This document shows, in pieces, positions 1 to 10,949 of a stretch of DNA of 64,000 nucleotides (positions are counted from its first letter, which is position 1; each line of letters opens with the position of its first letter). This DNA is from Toxonevra muliebris (lineage: Eukaryota > Arthropoda > Insecta > Diptera > Pallopteridae): the NCBI GenBank assembly GCA_963691655.1, contig OY829326.1, positions 86,793,235-86,857,234 of the forward strand, written 5' to 3'. Made by a program: the position numbers and the translations under genes. The notes beneath the pieces are model-generated. The model was not told where the DNA came from and ran no database searches. It saw only the letters and a program-made list of their open reading frames with translations.

Positions 1-299
1 CGTCTATAGCATAGTCAGAATAAGCTTCAGTGAGTAAACGATGTGCTTCAGTTGCGTTTTTCTTTAAAAGGAAGAAACATATTAAAACTTCCCGCAAATG
101 TTGTTTTGTTGGCACGAAATTCGACATTTTCAGCTATAGTAAAAGACTTTTGTAAAATTATGAAAATTATTTGACAGATCAATTCTTATAGTATTTTTGG
201 CGCTCTTCGAGATAGAATAGCTGTTAATGTCAAAAAAATGACGCGTATGATAAATATGAAGTTAGCCACAATTACGAGTTTATACATTCATACTCCCAA
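1..299 (-). mobile_element. mariner element, 5' end only (cut by window start)
   Basis: This is the reverse complement of the first 300 bases of the mariner copies at 3725 and 18931, including the terminal repeat that ends TACTCCCAA at 299 and the first codons of the transposase frame. A TA follows at 300-301, the mariner target. The rest of the element lies outside the window. It is inserted in a copy of the dispersed repeat that resumes at 302. Confidence 0.9.
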
Positions 300-301
300 T
301 A

Positions 302-700
302 CTAAAAATTATTCGTAGTCAATGAAAATTGCAGAGAATTTTGTACTTTATATCCCCTTCAAAATCCATTTTGATTTTTCTTCCTAGCTTGTTTGGTTTC
401 GAGTAATTAAATTTTTCTTATATGCTCCGCGTGCAAATGTTCAAATAAACAAAAATGCTCACGCGTAAAAAGTACAAAGTTTGCAATGTTTTAAATATTG
501 AATATATCGAAAACTATTACATATACGAAAAAAATTACGCGATACCTTTTTTTTAGGAAATCACTCAAGCTTTTTTTTGTAGTAAGTATTTTTTTGATAT
601 CTCCAACTGTTAACCAGTTGTATCCTTTTAATAAAATAAAGTTGTTGCTTATCCAATTCCTCAAACAAAGCATAGCCCCATAGTTGAGTATGATATTTTC
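302..700. repeat. Dispersed repeat R-A, single arm
   Basis: This stretch matches the right arm of the fold-back repeat at 5020-6355 and the copy at 38570-39085. Shared blocks include the segment around TATCCCCTTC, the block AAATAAACAAAAATGC and the block ending GTTAACCAGTT. The mariner at 1-299 landed in it at a TA. No coding frame is supported; short open frames here are antisense pairs of AT-rich sequence. Confidence 0.75.
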
Positions 701-749
701 TTCGGTCTAATTTGTAAACCTTTCTTGATCAATCCCATTAGAACCTTAG

Positions 750-1404
750 TGTCGAAGCAGCCTGGTTGACTGCTTGTATTCCTTATATGTTTCTTGCACT
801 AGCACATGAACCTGTACAAGAAAACGAAATTGGTTGCTCTAGCACTTTAACCAGAACAACTCCGAAGAAGCAGTAGTAAAACGCTATTCAAGTCAATGAT
901 TACACTTCGAGATTTGCGTTAAGACTCTTTTATTAAGTATAAATGATGTGTTTAAATACTAAATTAATGCTAACTAATAATATTATCACAAAATAATAAA
1001 GCGGAAGCTCTCACGATAGCATGCAAAAGCATAAGCAACAACAACATATGCATATATTGCACCAGTATAAAGGTGCAAGGTCATAAGCATAAACAGCAAC
1101 AACATATGCATATATTCCAAATTGTGCTGATAACAGCGATTCTAAATATGACAATAATATATGCAAATATTGCACCAAAATAAAGGTGCAATGACATAAG
1201 CATAAGCAACAACAACATATGCATATATTTTAAATTGTACTGATAACAGCAATTTTAAATATAACAACGATATATGCATATATTGCTCCAATATAAAGGT
1301 GCAACGACATTGGGGTATTTCAATGCCAATCTCAACGACTGCATATATTGTTATTGTTGTTGCCACTGCAGGCTATCATGACTGTATCTGTACATATTTG
1401 TACA
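750..1404 (+). mobile_element. Solo LTR, 655 bp, with 5-bp target duplication
   Basis: It begins TGTCGAAGC and ends TTTGTACA, the TG...CA ends of a retroviral-type LTR. Both ends are flanked by the same 5 bp, CTTAG (745-749 and 1405-1409). Positions 1020-1320 hold imperfect internal repeats built on CATAAGCATAAGCAACAAC and TATGCATATATTGC. No internal retrotransposon sequence follows, so this is a solo LTR left by recombination. The superfamily is not determined; a 5-bp duplication fits several LTR groups. A second, inverted copy lies at 45507-47259. Confidence 0.8.
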
Positions 1405-1563
1405 CTTAGCATTACAATTCATGAAAGATATTCCTCTATAGTTACTTGTCAAATTTGCATTTCTTTTCTTAAATATTGGAAAAATTATTGTTTTTACAAA
1501 GGATTCGTCAATTCTTCCTGTTTCAAATATTACATTATATGCCTTCGTTAACTCTATAAGGAA

Positions 1564-2215
1564 TTAATTTGTTGCAAATTTCAGCAGCTCATAGGGAACT
1601 CTGTTTTCTCCTGGAGCGTTGTTTGTTTTAGCATTCCTAATGGTTTGTTGGGCTTCCATTACTGTTATAGCCTTATCAAGATCCTCATCCGTAAATCGCG
1701 CAGCTCCATAGTATATATATCTTGTTAATTGCCATTGTGTAAGTAAAGATTGAAAATAGTAGTAACTTCTACGCCCACTTGAAAAGCTGATCCCCTGATT
1801 TCCTTTGCTAAACTCCACCATTCCTTTGAGCTGACAGTTCTACTAATTTTATAATAATCTCTTTTGGCTTTTTCACATATTTTTTTAAAATTGCCCTCAC
1901 CATCTCCACATGTTCTGCCATTCAGTATAGTTCAGCCATAATCATTATAGAATTCAAGGAAACTTTCACCTTTATTATTTAATATCCCATCCTTTGAGCT
2001 CCTTTTTCCTATACCCGCAGTAAAAGTGGCTGTGTAAATATCTTCCACATGTTGTTGCATGCTTCCAATTCTCACATTTATGTCACCCATAACTGCTGCA
2101 ATCTTCTCTGGGCTATCCTTAAAATACTTCTTTAGTGCCTCTTATACATACTTTATCACATCTAATCCGTTCAAGTTTTGGAAATTATATCTTAAACCCT
2201 TTTTATGTTATTTTT
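1564..2215 (-). pseudogene. LINE relic: endonuclease and reverse-transcriptase N-terminus
   Basis: Read on the minus strand, the APE-type endonuclease motif GDINVRIG appears near 2090-2065, followed by a DGILNNKGESFLEF-like stretch, a stop codon near 1940, then a linker (KRDYYKISRTVSSKEWW) and the reverse-transcriptase N-terminal block APGENRVPYELLKF ending at about 1570. This is the domain order of a non-LTR retrotransposon ORF2. The end of the endonuclease is deleted, and the palm of the reverse transcriptase (YxDD box) is missing, so it is inactive. The clade is not resolved. Confidence 0.75.
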
Positions 2216-3160
2216 TCATAACGCCATACATGCAACCTCCAGATGCTCTTCCATATTTGCTGTTACGGCTTGCTGGTTTCCAAAATGTTCATTTAATAAT
2301 CTGGCAACGTCGGCCGTAACAGTGCGACTTTTTTGCTGGGTGTAATTTTTAATTAATTAGGACAATATTTTAAACAATAATGTATGGTAACTAATTACTT
2401 TACATTAAATTAAACTGCAAATAATAAAAGTTCGCATTACTTCAACTAAATTAAGCACTGATAAGAGTTAGGGAGTAATACAACACTACTAGCGCCCATT
2501 GAACAACAGTAATCGATAAAGGAACAAAAAAATGAGGCCCTTATTATGAATTGCGTTCGATCTTCGACTGTAGTCGAATGCCCTGATCGAACGAATTTAA
2601 GTTTGGTATTATGACGTGCTTTCGATAGAGAATAGCGTTATTGTGAATTTCGCTCATTTTGGCTTGTTCACGATAGTATATTTCTATCAGCTGATCGTCA
2701 TTTTGAAAAATAAATACGATTTGTTTAAAAATTAAGTAGAAAAAATAAGGACAAAATAGAAATAATGGTTCAACGATTCATCGGAAGAGGATGAGAGCTT
2801 GATGCGACTGGCCAGAAGTAGAATACGATTAAGTGCAGCCTTTCAAAAAAGCTTTGGCATTTACGAAATTCGTGTACATATTTCTACAGAACTTACGACT
2901 GACCAAGGAGACGTTTATAAAATAGACTGTGGTTCATTTTCCAATTTTTTATGTAAGAGACTCGAGGCACTTTAATGAACATGCATATGTATATGAGATA
3001 TACATAAATATATAATTTTTTATACATATTTATTGTTTTTTGTTGTGTGGAAAAATCTTTTTCAATGTCCAGATGATCGAAGTATGAATGTACGATCCCG
3101 ACCCATCAGATGTCATTCCCTGTTCTGATTGCACAGTAAAAATTGGACACTATATATATC
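2216..3160. other. Intergenic, no gene recognised
   Basis: AT-rich sequence. A GC-richer stretch at 2530-2720 starts GAGGCCCTTATTATGAA and contains inverted short motifs (GATCTTCGAC / GTCGAAT), reminiscent of a transposon end. A 55-codon open stretch on the plus strand at about 2783-2945 (beginning SSEEDESLMRLARSR) could be a transposase N-terminus remnant, but I cannot assign it. Confidence 0.4.
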
Positions 3161-3425
3161 TTATCTAAAACATTCGATCGTGTTGATCATACGATCCTAA
3201 TTGATAAAGTTGAAAGATTTGGAATATCTGTCTCGATGTTACAATGGTTACCCCTAACTCCCCCTCCCCCGCTACCTAACTAATTGAACCCAAATTGTCA
3301 ACTTTGCAGGTACAGAATCCAAGTCAACTAAGATTACATCGGGTGTTCTCCAAAAATCACATCTCGGACCGCTCTTATTTGTTATATTCATTAATGACTT
3401 TACTATTTGCCGACGCATTCTAGTG
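3161..3425 (+). pseudogene. LINE reverse-transcriptase palm fragment
   Basis: Reading frames on the plus strand give SKTFDRVDHTILIDKVERFGI, which matches the AFDxVxH region carrying the first catalytic Asp of non-LTR reverse transcriptases. After an interruption by a C-rich insert near 3245-3285, they give ITSGVLQKSHLGPLLF followed by FINDF, the GVPQGS-LGPLLF-INDL block. YxDD is absent because the fragment stops in unrelated sequence. The orientation is opposite to the LINE relic at 1564-2215, so the two are probably separate insertions. Confidence 0.75.
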
Positions 3426-3724
3426 AACGTGCCCTAGGAGCAACCACTTTCATAAAAACATACTTTTTTTTAACTTTTTGAACATTTATAAAAACAAGCT
3501 TATTCTTTAATTAAATAACACCGGAATAACATAATTGAACAACTTTTTTCTCAATAAATAAAAAAGTTATTACAAAATTCACTTGCTATCAAATATTTTT
3601 GCAGCCACCTGAAAAACACGTTTGCTCGCGATCACTTAGAAAGCTCAACTGTCAAACTGGAAGGGATGAGAGATGATCGATAAAAGCACCAATTATCGAT
3701 TGTTACAATTACAAAACTTTCTTA

Positions 3725-4729
3725 TTGGGAGTATGAATGTATAAACTCGTAATTGTGGCTAACTTCATATTTATCATACGCGTCATTTTTTTGACATTAA
3801 CAGCTATTCTATCTCGAAGAGCGCCAAAAATACTATAAGAATTGATCTGTCAAATAATTTTCATAATTTTACAAAAGTCTTTTACTATAGCTGAAAATGT
3901 CGAATTTCGTGCCAACAAAACAACATTTGCGGGAAGTTTTAATATGTTTCTTCCTTTTAAAGAAAAACGCAACTGAAGCACATCGTTTACTCACTGAAGC
4001 TTATTCTGACTATGCTATAGACGTTAGAATGTGTCAGGTGTGGTATGCCCGTTTCAAAAGTGGTGATTTTAATGTTGAAGACAGGGAAAGTTCAGGCGGC
4101 CCGAAAAAGTTCGAAGATGAAGAATTGAAGGCATTACTCGAAGAAGATTCATGTCAAACGCAACAAGAACTTGCAGAATCTTTAAGAGTTGATCAATCAA
4201 CCATTTCTAAACGATTAAAAGCATTGGGAATGATTCAAAAGCAAGGAAATTGGGTGCCGTACGAATTGAAGCCGAGAGATGTCGAACGACGATTTTTCAC
4301 ATGTGAACTGCTGATTGAACGACAGAAAAGAAAGGGTTTTCTGCATCGTATTGTGACTGGCGATAACGATAACCCAAAGCGTAAAAAATCATGGGGACCG
4401 CCCGGACATGCATGAAATGGGAAGTGCTACCCCACCCGCCGTATTCTCCAGACATTGCTCCTTCTGATTACCACTTGTTCCGATCGATGACACATGGCCT
4501 GGCTGAACAGCACTTCCATTCTTTCAAAGAACTCAAAAATGGGTCGATTCGTAGATAGCCTGAAAAGATGAGGAGTTCTTTCGACGCGGAATCCGTATGC
4601 TACCAGAAAGATGGGAAAAGGTTGTGGCTAACGATAGACAATACTTTAAAGAATAAATTTATAGTCACTTTTTCACAATAAATGTCCAAATTACGAAAAA
4701 AATACTAGTTTATACATTCATACTCCCAA
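3725..4729 (+). mobile_element. mariner element, internally deleted (1005 bp)
   Basis: The terminal inverted repeat TTGGGAGTATGAATGTATAA opens at 3725 and its complement closes at 4729. TA lies on both sides (3723-3724 and 4730-4731), the expected target duplication. It is about 230 bp shorter than the copy at 18931-20162 because of internal deletions in the transposase gene. Confidence 0.93.
3897..4415 (+). pseudogene. mariner transposase, truncated (DD34D family)
   Basis: The frame begins MSNFVPTKQ and contains the N-terminal helix-turn-helix region, a QQELAESLRVDQSTISKRLK segment and the mariner WVPYEL motif (family consensus WVPHEL). It reaches the first catalytic Asp at HRIVTGD. There about 15 bases (the EKWIRY codons) are missing. 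After GPPGHA a deletion removes the second catalytic Asp (HDNA region) and shifts the frame. The third Asp region (SDYHLF) survives out of frame near 4460-4480. The product cannot be active. The start is the ATG shared by all three copies. Confidence 0.9.
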
Positions 4730-5019
4730 TAAATTAGAAGATAAGGGGGTTGGCAAATGTGATCCAGGGGCGAATGCTCCCCCTTCTACCCTACAGTATG
4801 TAACAAAATTGAGCAAATGAAGGAACAATTTTGGGACATGAAAAATAGTCCAAAAATGGCGTCAAATTAAAAAGTATCAGCATAGTAAACATTTTTCAGA
4901 TCCCGATGAACAAAAGTGGAAACAAATTTTTTAAATCAGATAACTCCTTTCGTTTCCAAAAGGGTCTAGAGAACACCGAAATTTTGATAAAAAATTATGT
5001 TTTGATTATTAATTTGACG

Positions 5020-6355
5020 CCAGTTCTCGGGTTACAGAGCGACCCCTCCCCCCCACCAAAAAAAAATCCCCCCTTTGGTGAAAAAAGCCTATTTTTACTA
5101 ATAACTGGTTAACCGTTAGAGATATCAAAAAATTGCTTACCACAAAAAAAAAGCTTGAGTGATTTCCTAAAAAAAATAAGGTTTGTAGTAATTTTCTTAT
5201 ATATGTCATAATTTTCGAGGTATTCCATATTTAAGAAATTGCAAATTTAGTATTTTGGATGTACTGTGGATGCGCGCGCATCTTTGTTTATTTGAATTTT
5301 TGCGTGCGGAACCTATAGGAAAAATTGAATTACTCGAAAACCAAACAAGCCTGGAAGAAAAATAAGAAGGGTTTTGAAGAGGATATAAACTTCATATCCT
5401 CTGCCATTTTCATCGATAACGGATAATTTTTTGTATACAAAAATAACAATATAGTATAGTTGCCTATTGGTTTTTACTACTTTTACTATTTACAGCCCTA
5501 ATAAAAGTAACTGGTTTCACCATATGTTATAAATTTATTATTTTTTAGTTCAAGACACTACTTATGAAAATGCTGAAAAGTTAGAAATAAAAAAATTCAC
5601 GTTTAGCAATTTTATCAGCAAATTAAAGTTGGCAAAATTTTTGGCGAATTTTTTGTTGTTTCCTTAAAATAGAAAAAAGACCCAAACGAATTGAATATAT
5701 ATCTCAAAAATTGTTTTTTTCAGTTCACATATCTTTTGACAATATTTTTTAATAATTTAAAAAGTTAAAAAATTGCATTAAAAAAACAAACATCAAATAC
5801 AATAAAAAATTCGCCAAAAATTGGGTGGTTTTAATATGCTGATAAAATTGTAAAATGAGAACTAAGAGATAATACATTTATAACATATAGTGAAACCAGT
5901 TATTTTTATTAGGCCTGCAAATAGAAAAAATAGCAAAAACCAACAGGCAACAATACTATATTGTTATTTTGGTATACAAAAAATTATCCGTTGTCAATGA
6001 AAATGGCAGAGGATGTTGAACTTTATATCCCCTTCAAACCCCTTTTTGATTCTTCTTCCTAGCTTTTTTGGTTTTAGAGTTATTCAATTTTCACTATTGA
6101 CTCCACACGTAAAAATTCAAATAAACAAAAATGCGCGAACATCCACAGTACATCCAAAGTACTAAATTTGCAATTTCTTAAATATAGAATATCTCGAAAA
6201 CTTTTGATATCTCCAACGGTTAACCAGTTATTAGTAAAAAAGGTTTTTTCACCAAAGGGGGAATTTTTTGGGGGGTCGCTCTGCGGTTTTTGAATCTATC
6301 ATACCCCCACTAACAATTACTGAAGAAAAATCTCAGTTCAGAATTTTTATGAACT
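5020..6355. repeat. Fold-back (long inverted repeat) element, R-A family
   Basis: The left arm (about 5020-5656) and right arm (about 5800-6290, extending to 6355 in family copies) are reverse complements. Paired landmarks are GCAGAGCGACCCC / GGGGTCGCTCTGCGG, TATACAAAAAATTATCCG and CCATATGTTATAAA / TTTATAACATATAG. A spacer of about 145 bp separates the arms, and the left arm has a short extra segment near 5555-5600. Single-arm copies lie at 302-700 and 38570-39085. There is no coding capacity. This is a non-autonomous fold-back-type repeat; the target duplication was not found. Confidence 0.8.
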
Positions 6356-7079
6356 TTTGGTGCATTTTTTACTATATCGACTGGGCTAAAAATAAAAACA
6401 TAATTTTTTTCCTTTAATTGCTAAGGTAACATCACCTCGAAAAAAATAGATTGCATGTAATTCGGATCGAAAAATAGAGTGTGCATATTATTTGGATCGA
6501 TGATGTATGTAATTCGGATCAGCAAAATTCAGAGCAAATTATTTTTAATTTGCGGTTTATTTAGATGCAAAAGGTAAATTTGGTGTTTAAGGAGAATGTA
6601 TATAAAAACCGTATCGAGCTAAATCAATGAAAATTGATATGGAGGGGAGAGGATTTGGGGTTAAATACCCCTAACTCCCCCTCCCCCAACGCCTAACAAA
6701 ACCCCCCCACCCCGCCCCCTCTTTCTTACTGATTACAATTTCTTATATTCTTATATTTCTTTATTTCGTTGGTCACAAATAAAAAAAAAATTAAAAGGGA
6801 TGAAGAAATGTTAACCCCCTTAAGTTAAATCTCTGGATCCGCTAGTCCGCGGCCATGCCCGTGAGCTGATGAACAATGAAATATATAAAAAATCATTTCT
6901 TCGAATCATTCTAAGAAATTTCTGAATTAAAATTTAGAAGTATATTGACATAATCAAAAATTAAAATATAGTCTGGAATAAAAAAAATACTAATTATTTA
7001 ACACAAACTAGTTTTGAAAAATATATTTCAAATTGAATTTGACTAAAAATTACTTGTTAGTTTCAAAATTTATATAACT

Positions 7080-7258
7080 CTTAGAAACTCCATTAATTTC
7101 AATTCATAGTTCAATTAAAAAAAAATAATTTTTTGATTTTAAAATGGAAAATTTTTGACTAAAATTAATTAATCTTAGAAACTCCATTAATTTCAATTCA
7201 TAGTTCAATTAAAAAATAATAATTTTTTGATTTTAAAATGGAAAATTTTTGACTAAAA
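7080..7258 (+). repeat. Tandem duplication, 94-bp period, two copies
   Basis: The block starting CTTAGAAACTCCATTAATTT at 7080 recurs at 7174 with only a few differences, including one indel in an A-run. It lies inside the AT-rich dispersed repeat. Confidence 0.85.
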
Positions 7259-7749
7259 TTCAAAATATTTTTCAAGTTTATCTAAATTTTGAACTGAAAT
7301 TCCACAAAAACTCTCTAAACAAAGGTTGTATCCGAATTACCTTCAAACATCAATTATTATATCAAAATTACAACCACATAACTTTCATTAATTAAAACTA
7401 TACAGTTTTCTTAATTTTTTTAATTATGCAAGCACCTCATTTGCTAGTAATTCGGATCAAGTAGAGAAACGCATGTTGGTAACTCAGATCGATTTTAAAA
7501 GTTATTTTTTTTCTTAGTATGTTTTTTAAGTGCTTATTTTTACCAAACTATAGCAAAATTTTTAGTGAACAAAACCCTATATAAATTATATAAATATACT
7601 TACCAGCACAAAAGTTATAATTGTTATAAAATTTGTGGGTTTCTTATTTTATTTGCTAAGACTTTGTTTGAAAATACGCTCACTCTTTGTTTCTTCGCTT
7701 ACAACTGATTAATTTGAAATAATTATTAATAAGTGTTGCATACCATTAG

Positions 7750-8049
7750 GTTGGAGTGGCTGTCGAGAGACACACTTAGGCCTGAACGGCCTATTGTGAT
7801 ACCACATAGTTGGACCTACAGTTTAACGCCGATTCCGAACTGCGGTGTGGCAATTTTTTATTGGCTTGGTGGTTTTGCCATTACTAACCACGGTGTGTAC
7901 TTGTACACTATCTTAAAATTCTCATACACTTCTTATTGATAGTGAATATAAGAAAGTTATGAAAATTAACCAGCAGATAAGACGGGATTCGAACTCGAAC
8001 CTCCCAGATGAAAGTCTAGTGCACTACCCACTAGACTATCGCGGTAGTC
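7750..8049 (-). mobile_element. tRNA-headed SINE with 14-bp target duplication
   Basis: The element is flanked by a perfect 14-bp direct repeat, TTGCATACCATTAG (7736-7749 and 8050-8063), typical of LINE-assisted retroposition. Read on the minus strand, the first 75 bases resemble a tRNA: box A-like TAGTCTAGTGGGTAGTGC, then box B-like GGTTCGAGTTCGAATCCC. The body follows with GTCCAACTATGTGGTATCAC. An internal RNA polymerase III promoter is therefore expected. A tail fragment of the same family lies at 13904-13942. Confidence 0.8.
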
Positions 8050-8554
8050 TTGCATACCATTAGAAAGGGAAAATAATTATCATTGGTTTCGAAAAAAGGA
8101 CGTAATTTTAAAAAATACCAAAGATATATAAAATATATACATCGATCCGAATTACCGTCATTTACGTTATATATTGTGACAGTAAGGAGTGCTAAAGTTT
8201 TATCAGAAATTTTTTTCTTAATTTATATTTATATATATTTGAGTTTTTTTCCCCCTTTGCTTTTTTTTAAAGTTACATAATTTGATTTAATTTTTTTGCT
8301 CAAATATGTTTTTATTTATTATTAAATTCTTGTTTTGTATATGAAAATTATAGGGTGGGCAGGAAAGGTCTTGCTTTTATGTCTCAGTCAAATATACCCG
8401 TGTTTGTAGTTTTGTTTTGTTGTTCTTTGGTTTCCGCCGGAAATCATTTTTATCAACCCCTCTATCTGGTGTGGCGGGTTAAGTGACTACGCCCAAAAAA
8501 GTTGACCTAGCTGGAGGCCCACATCAGGTACGATAAAAAGGGGGCCATAACAAA

Positions 8555-9110
8555 ATGGCGCCCAAATTAAAAGTGAAAGCGCTTAAGTTTTTTTTAGATG
8601 AATCTTTTCGAGTTTCCATCGAAGCTCAAGAAAAATTACCAAATCCAAAAGCCTTCAAAGTGAAACTCTTGGAAGAGTACGAAGCTCGAAAATGTAAAAT
8701 AGGCGAGGACACCATAGGACAATGTTCGCAAACAAGAAAGTCAGAACCAAAGAATCAGCAAATCAAAAGTTCAAGTCTGTCACTCGTGTGGAAAATGTGG
8801 GCACAAGGAGAGAGACTGCAGGGCAATTCTTTTCAATGCCCAGCCCAACAGAAGACTGAAGTGGAAATGCAAGTCAACATCGAACGCGATAGATGGTGTT
8901 TAAGCCCATAGAAGGACAAATTTAAGAAAATTAAATCCACAGGTATTAATATTTTACATTCGGCCAACAACGAATCTATAAAAAGTGATCTGAGTATATG
9001 TAAATATCAAAGAAAATTTACCTGTGTGTGAAGTTTGCGGCAAGGTGAAGCAGATATAGACACAATTCACTAAGTCGATTTACTCACGAGCGTGTGTGGC
9101 CCACAGGAAA
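8555..9110 (+). pseudogene. copia-like retrotransposon relic: gag zinc knuckle and pre-integrase
   Basis: The open frame at 8555-8911 starts MAPKLKVKAL and has LPNPKAFKVKLLEEYEARK, resembling the distal gag region of copia-type elements. In the next frame, 8778-8819 encodes a perfect CCHC zinc knuckle (CHSCGKCGHKERDC), so a frameshift separates it from the upstream frame. Further on, 9021-9075 gives PVCEVCGKVKQI, a stop, then TQFTKS, resembling the Cys-containing GAG-pre-integrase segment. No integrase core, reverse transcriptase or LTR is seen. The assignment to copia rather than another gag rests on the domain order and is moderate. Confidence 0.6.
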
Positions 9111-9856
9111 AAGTCGAAAAATGGTATTTTGTTGGCTAGTGTATGCATTACAAATGTCAATAATTTATTAATAGGGTTGCCCACTGTGAGTACCAATTAG
9201 AGAAGTGTCTTCATTTGGAATTAATTTATATCAAATATATGTGACTTAACGATTAACATATAACGATTAAATGTATGTATGAATGTATAGGAAAGGTTCG
9301 TTTAGGTGACAGCAGATGCACATATAAATCCAGCTCTGGCTCATCTGCAATTGGGGTGGAGTCTTGCTGCAAATCACCTAATGCTAACATGTCTAATGCA
9401 GTAAAATTTTAATTTACGTGCATAAAAAGGGGATATAGAAGGACAGGATAGAGAAAGAATAGAAAAAAAAAAAAACAGAGGGGAACTGGTGTTCCAATAT
9501 TCAATCGAGAATATTGTTGTGTTGCAGGTTGATGTAGCAACATTGCCCTCCCAACCATGATCAAAAAAGCAAATTAAATAAATCTGCATGAGGTTTCCAC
9601 ATCACAAACCAGAGATCTGCAATGAGTACTGTCAAACTGAATATATTTAACTCATGATCCCAAAATTCTACTATCCATATCCATCCAAATTTATTGAAAT
9701 GCTGTTGAACCTCATATCCTCCCTTAAGTTTAAGGTTCGCATCATACTCATATTTAACAACATGTATGACGTTGTATACTTCGACTCTCCTTCACTCAAT
9801 GTGTAAAGGCAATGCAAAATAAGTATGATTTGCATGCGAACAAAAACATTATGCGG
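9111..9856. other. No gene or repeat recognised
   Basis: AT-rich unique-looking sequence with an A-tract near 9460-9475. I see no convincing frame, RNA gene or inverted repeat. Confidence 0.4.
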
Positions 9857-9864
9857 GTGTGTGT

Positions 9865-10941
9865 CAGCGATGCCAACTTGCGGGGAATTCCCCGATTTGC
9901 GGGGAATTTTACTGTGTGCGGGAATAGGGGAATGAGCTATTTTTTGTGGGGATTTTAAAGTCGTTCAGCTCTTAGTCATGAAAGTCTGTAGAATATTTTT
10001 TATCAATTTTATGTAATATAAAACGTTTGACTTACGCAATATTTCATATTATGGGTCTTAAAATCTTCGTCTTTTCTTAAGTGGGCCCTGCGATTTATTG
10101 GTTTGGAGAAATCGACTTTTAAAAAAGAGTGGTATTTGAAAGTATTATATTTCTAAAGTATTTTGTGAACATTTCAGAGAGAAACGCTGAGTGCTTTCGT
10201 TGATATAGACGATTATAGCGCGGAGTGTCAGTCAGTCCAAAACAGTCGCGCGGCGTTTCGTCTTCCATTTCGACCGTTCAGAAAGCTATGCCTTAGTCCA
10301 GCACCTCCTGATTAATAACTCTTAATCCTTGCTGACTAATCTGCTAACTTACAAATTACGATCAGCCATCATAAAGAAGATGAAATATAAGATGAATTTT
10401 ATATGTTAAAAACCGAACGTCGAAACTTTGAACCCGTTTTTTCAAAGGTTTTTGCCATTTTTTATTTGAGTCAAAAGAGAGCCCATGTCTTCTTCTTTGC
10501 GAACTTTGATATCCAAAAGTGGCCTGAGGCTTGTTTATCTATTAAAATGAACGTCTAGTAACTCGAAACACCGCATCTCGTTCAAATTTGGTGTGGCAAC
10601 TACTACCCAATAGGATTAAACTTTATGCAAGCTTGAGCCAGATCGATTTTGAGACTGGGTTCCCTTGAAGTGAAATCTTCCATGTGCCAAAAGAATTCCG
10701 GAGTCAGAAGGTACATTTCAATTAATTTACCAGTCCCGTAAAAATTAGTTAAGTTTTGGACCGAGAACGTTCTGGGTCGCCTTAATATAACACTCATTGA
10801 GGTAAATTTTAGGTAATTTTTCGTTTTTGTAAAATGTTTATATGGAAAGTGCGTATCGCGCTGTTATAATAAGAAATTATATCGATGCGGGGAGTTTCTC
10901 GAGGGCTATCGGGGAGAAAGAAAAAAGAGTTGGCATCCCTG
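9865..10941. mobile_element. Non-autonomous hAT-type element (1077 bp)
   Basis: The ends are CAGCGATGCCAACTT at 9865 and the complement of CAGGGATGCCAACTC at 10941. Both sides carry the 8-bp direct repeat GTGTGTGT (9857-9864 and 10942-10949). CAG...CTG ends and 8-bp duplications are the hAT signature. The subterminal region is rich in GGGGAAT/CCCCGAT motifs. No transposase frame is present. The TSD is low-complexity, which lowers its weight slightly. Confidence 0.75.
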
Positions 10942-10949
10942 GTGTGTGT

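Larger units (their letters stand above)
6410..8175. repeat. Dispersed repeat with recurrent TAATTCGGATCGA motif
   Basis: The motif GTAATTCGGATCRA or near variants occurs near 6452, 6490, 6512, 7445 and 7475, and inverted at 8141-8156. The block from about 6420 to 6600 (ending GGTGTTTAAGGAGAATG) matches 45285-45440. The right end (GAATTACCGTCATTTACGT) is the reverse complement of the sequence opening the copy at 45095. These facts suggest one element with subterminal repeats, interrupted by the SINE at 7750. There is no open frame. Confidence 0.5.

Noticed and set aside
491..683. Overlapping 60-codon frames on both strands
   Set aside because: AT-rich shadows within the R-A repeat; no motif and no start context.
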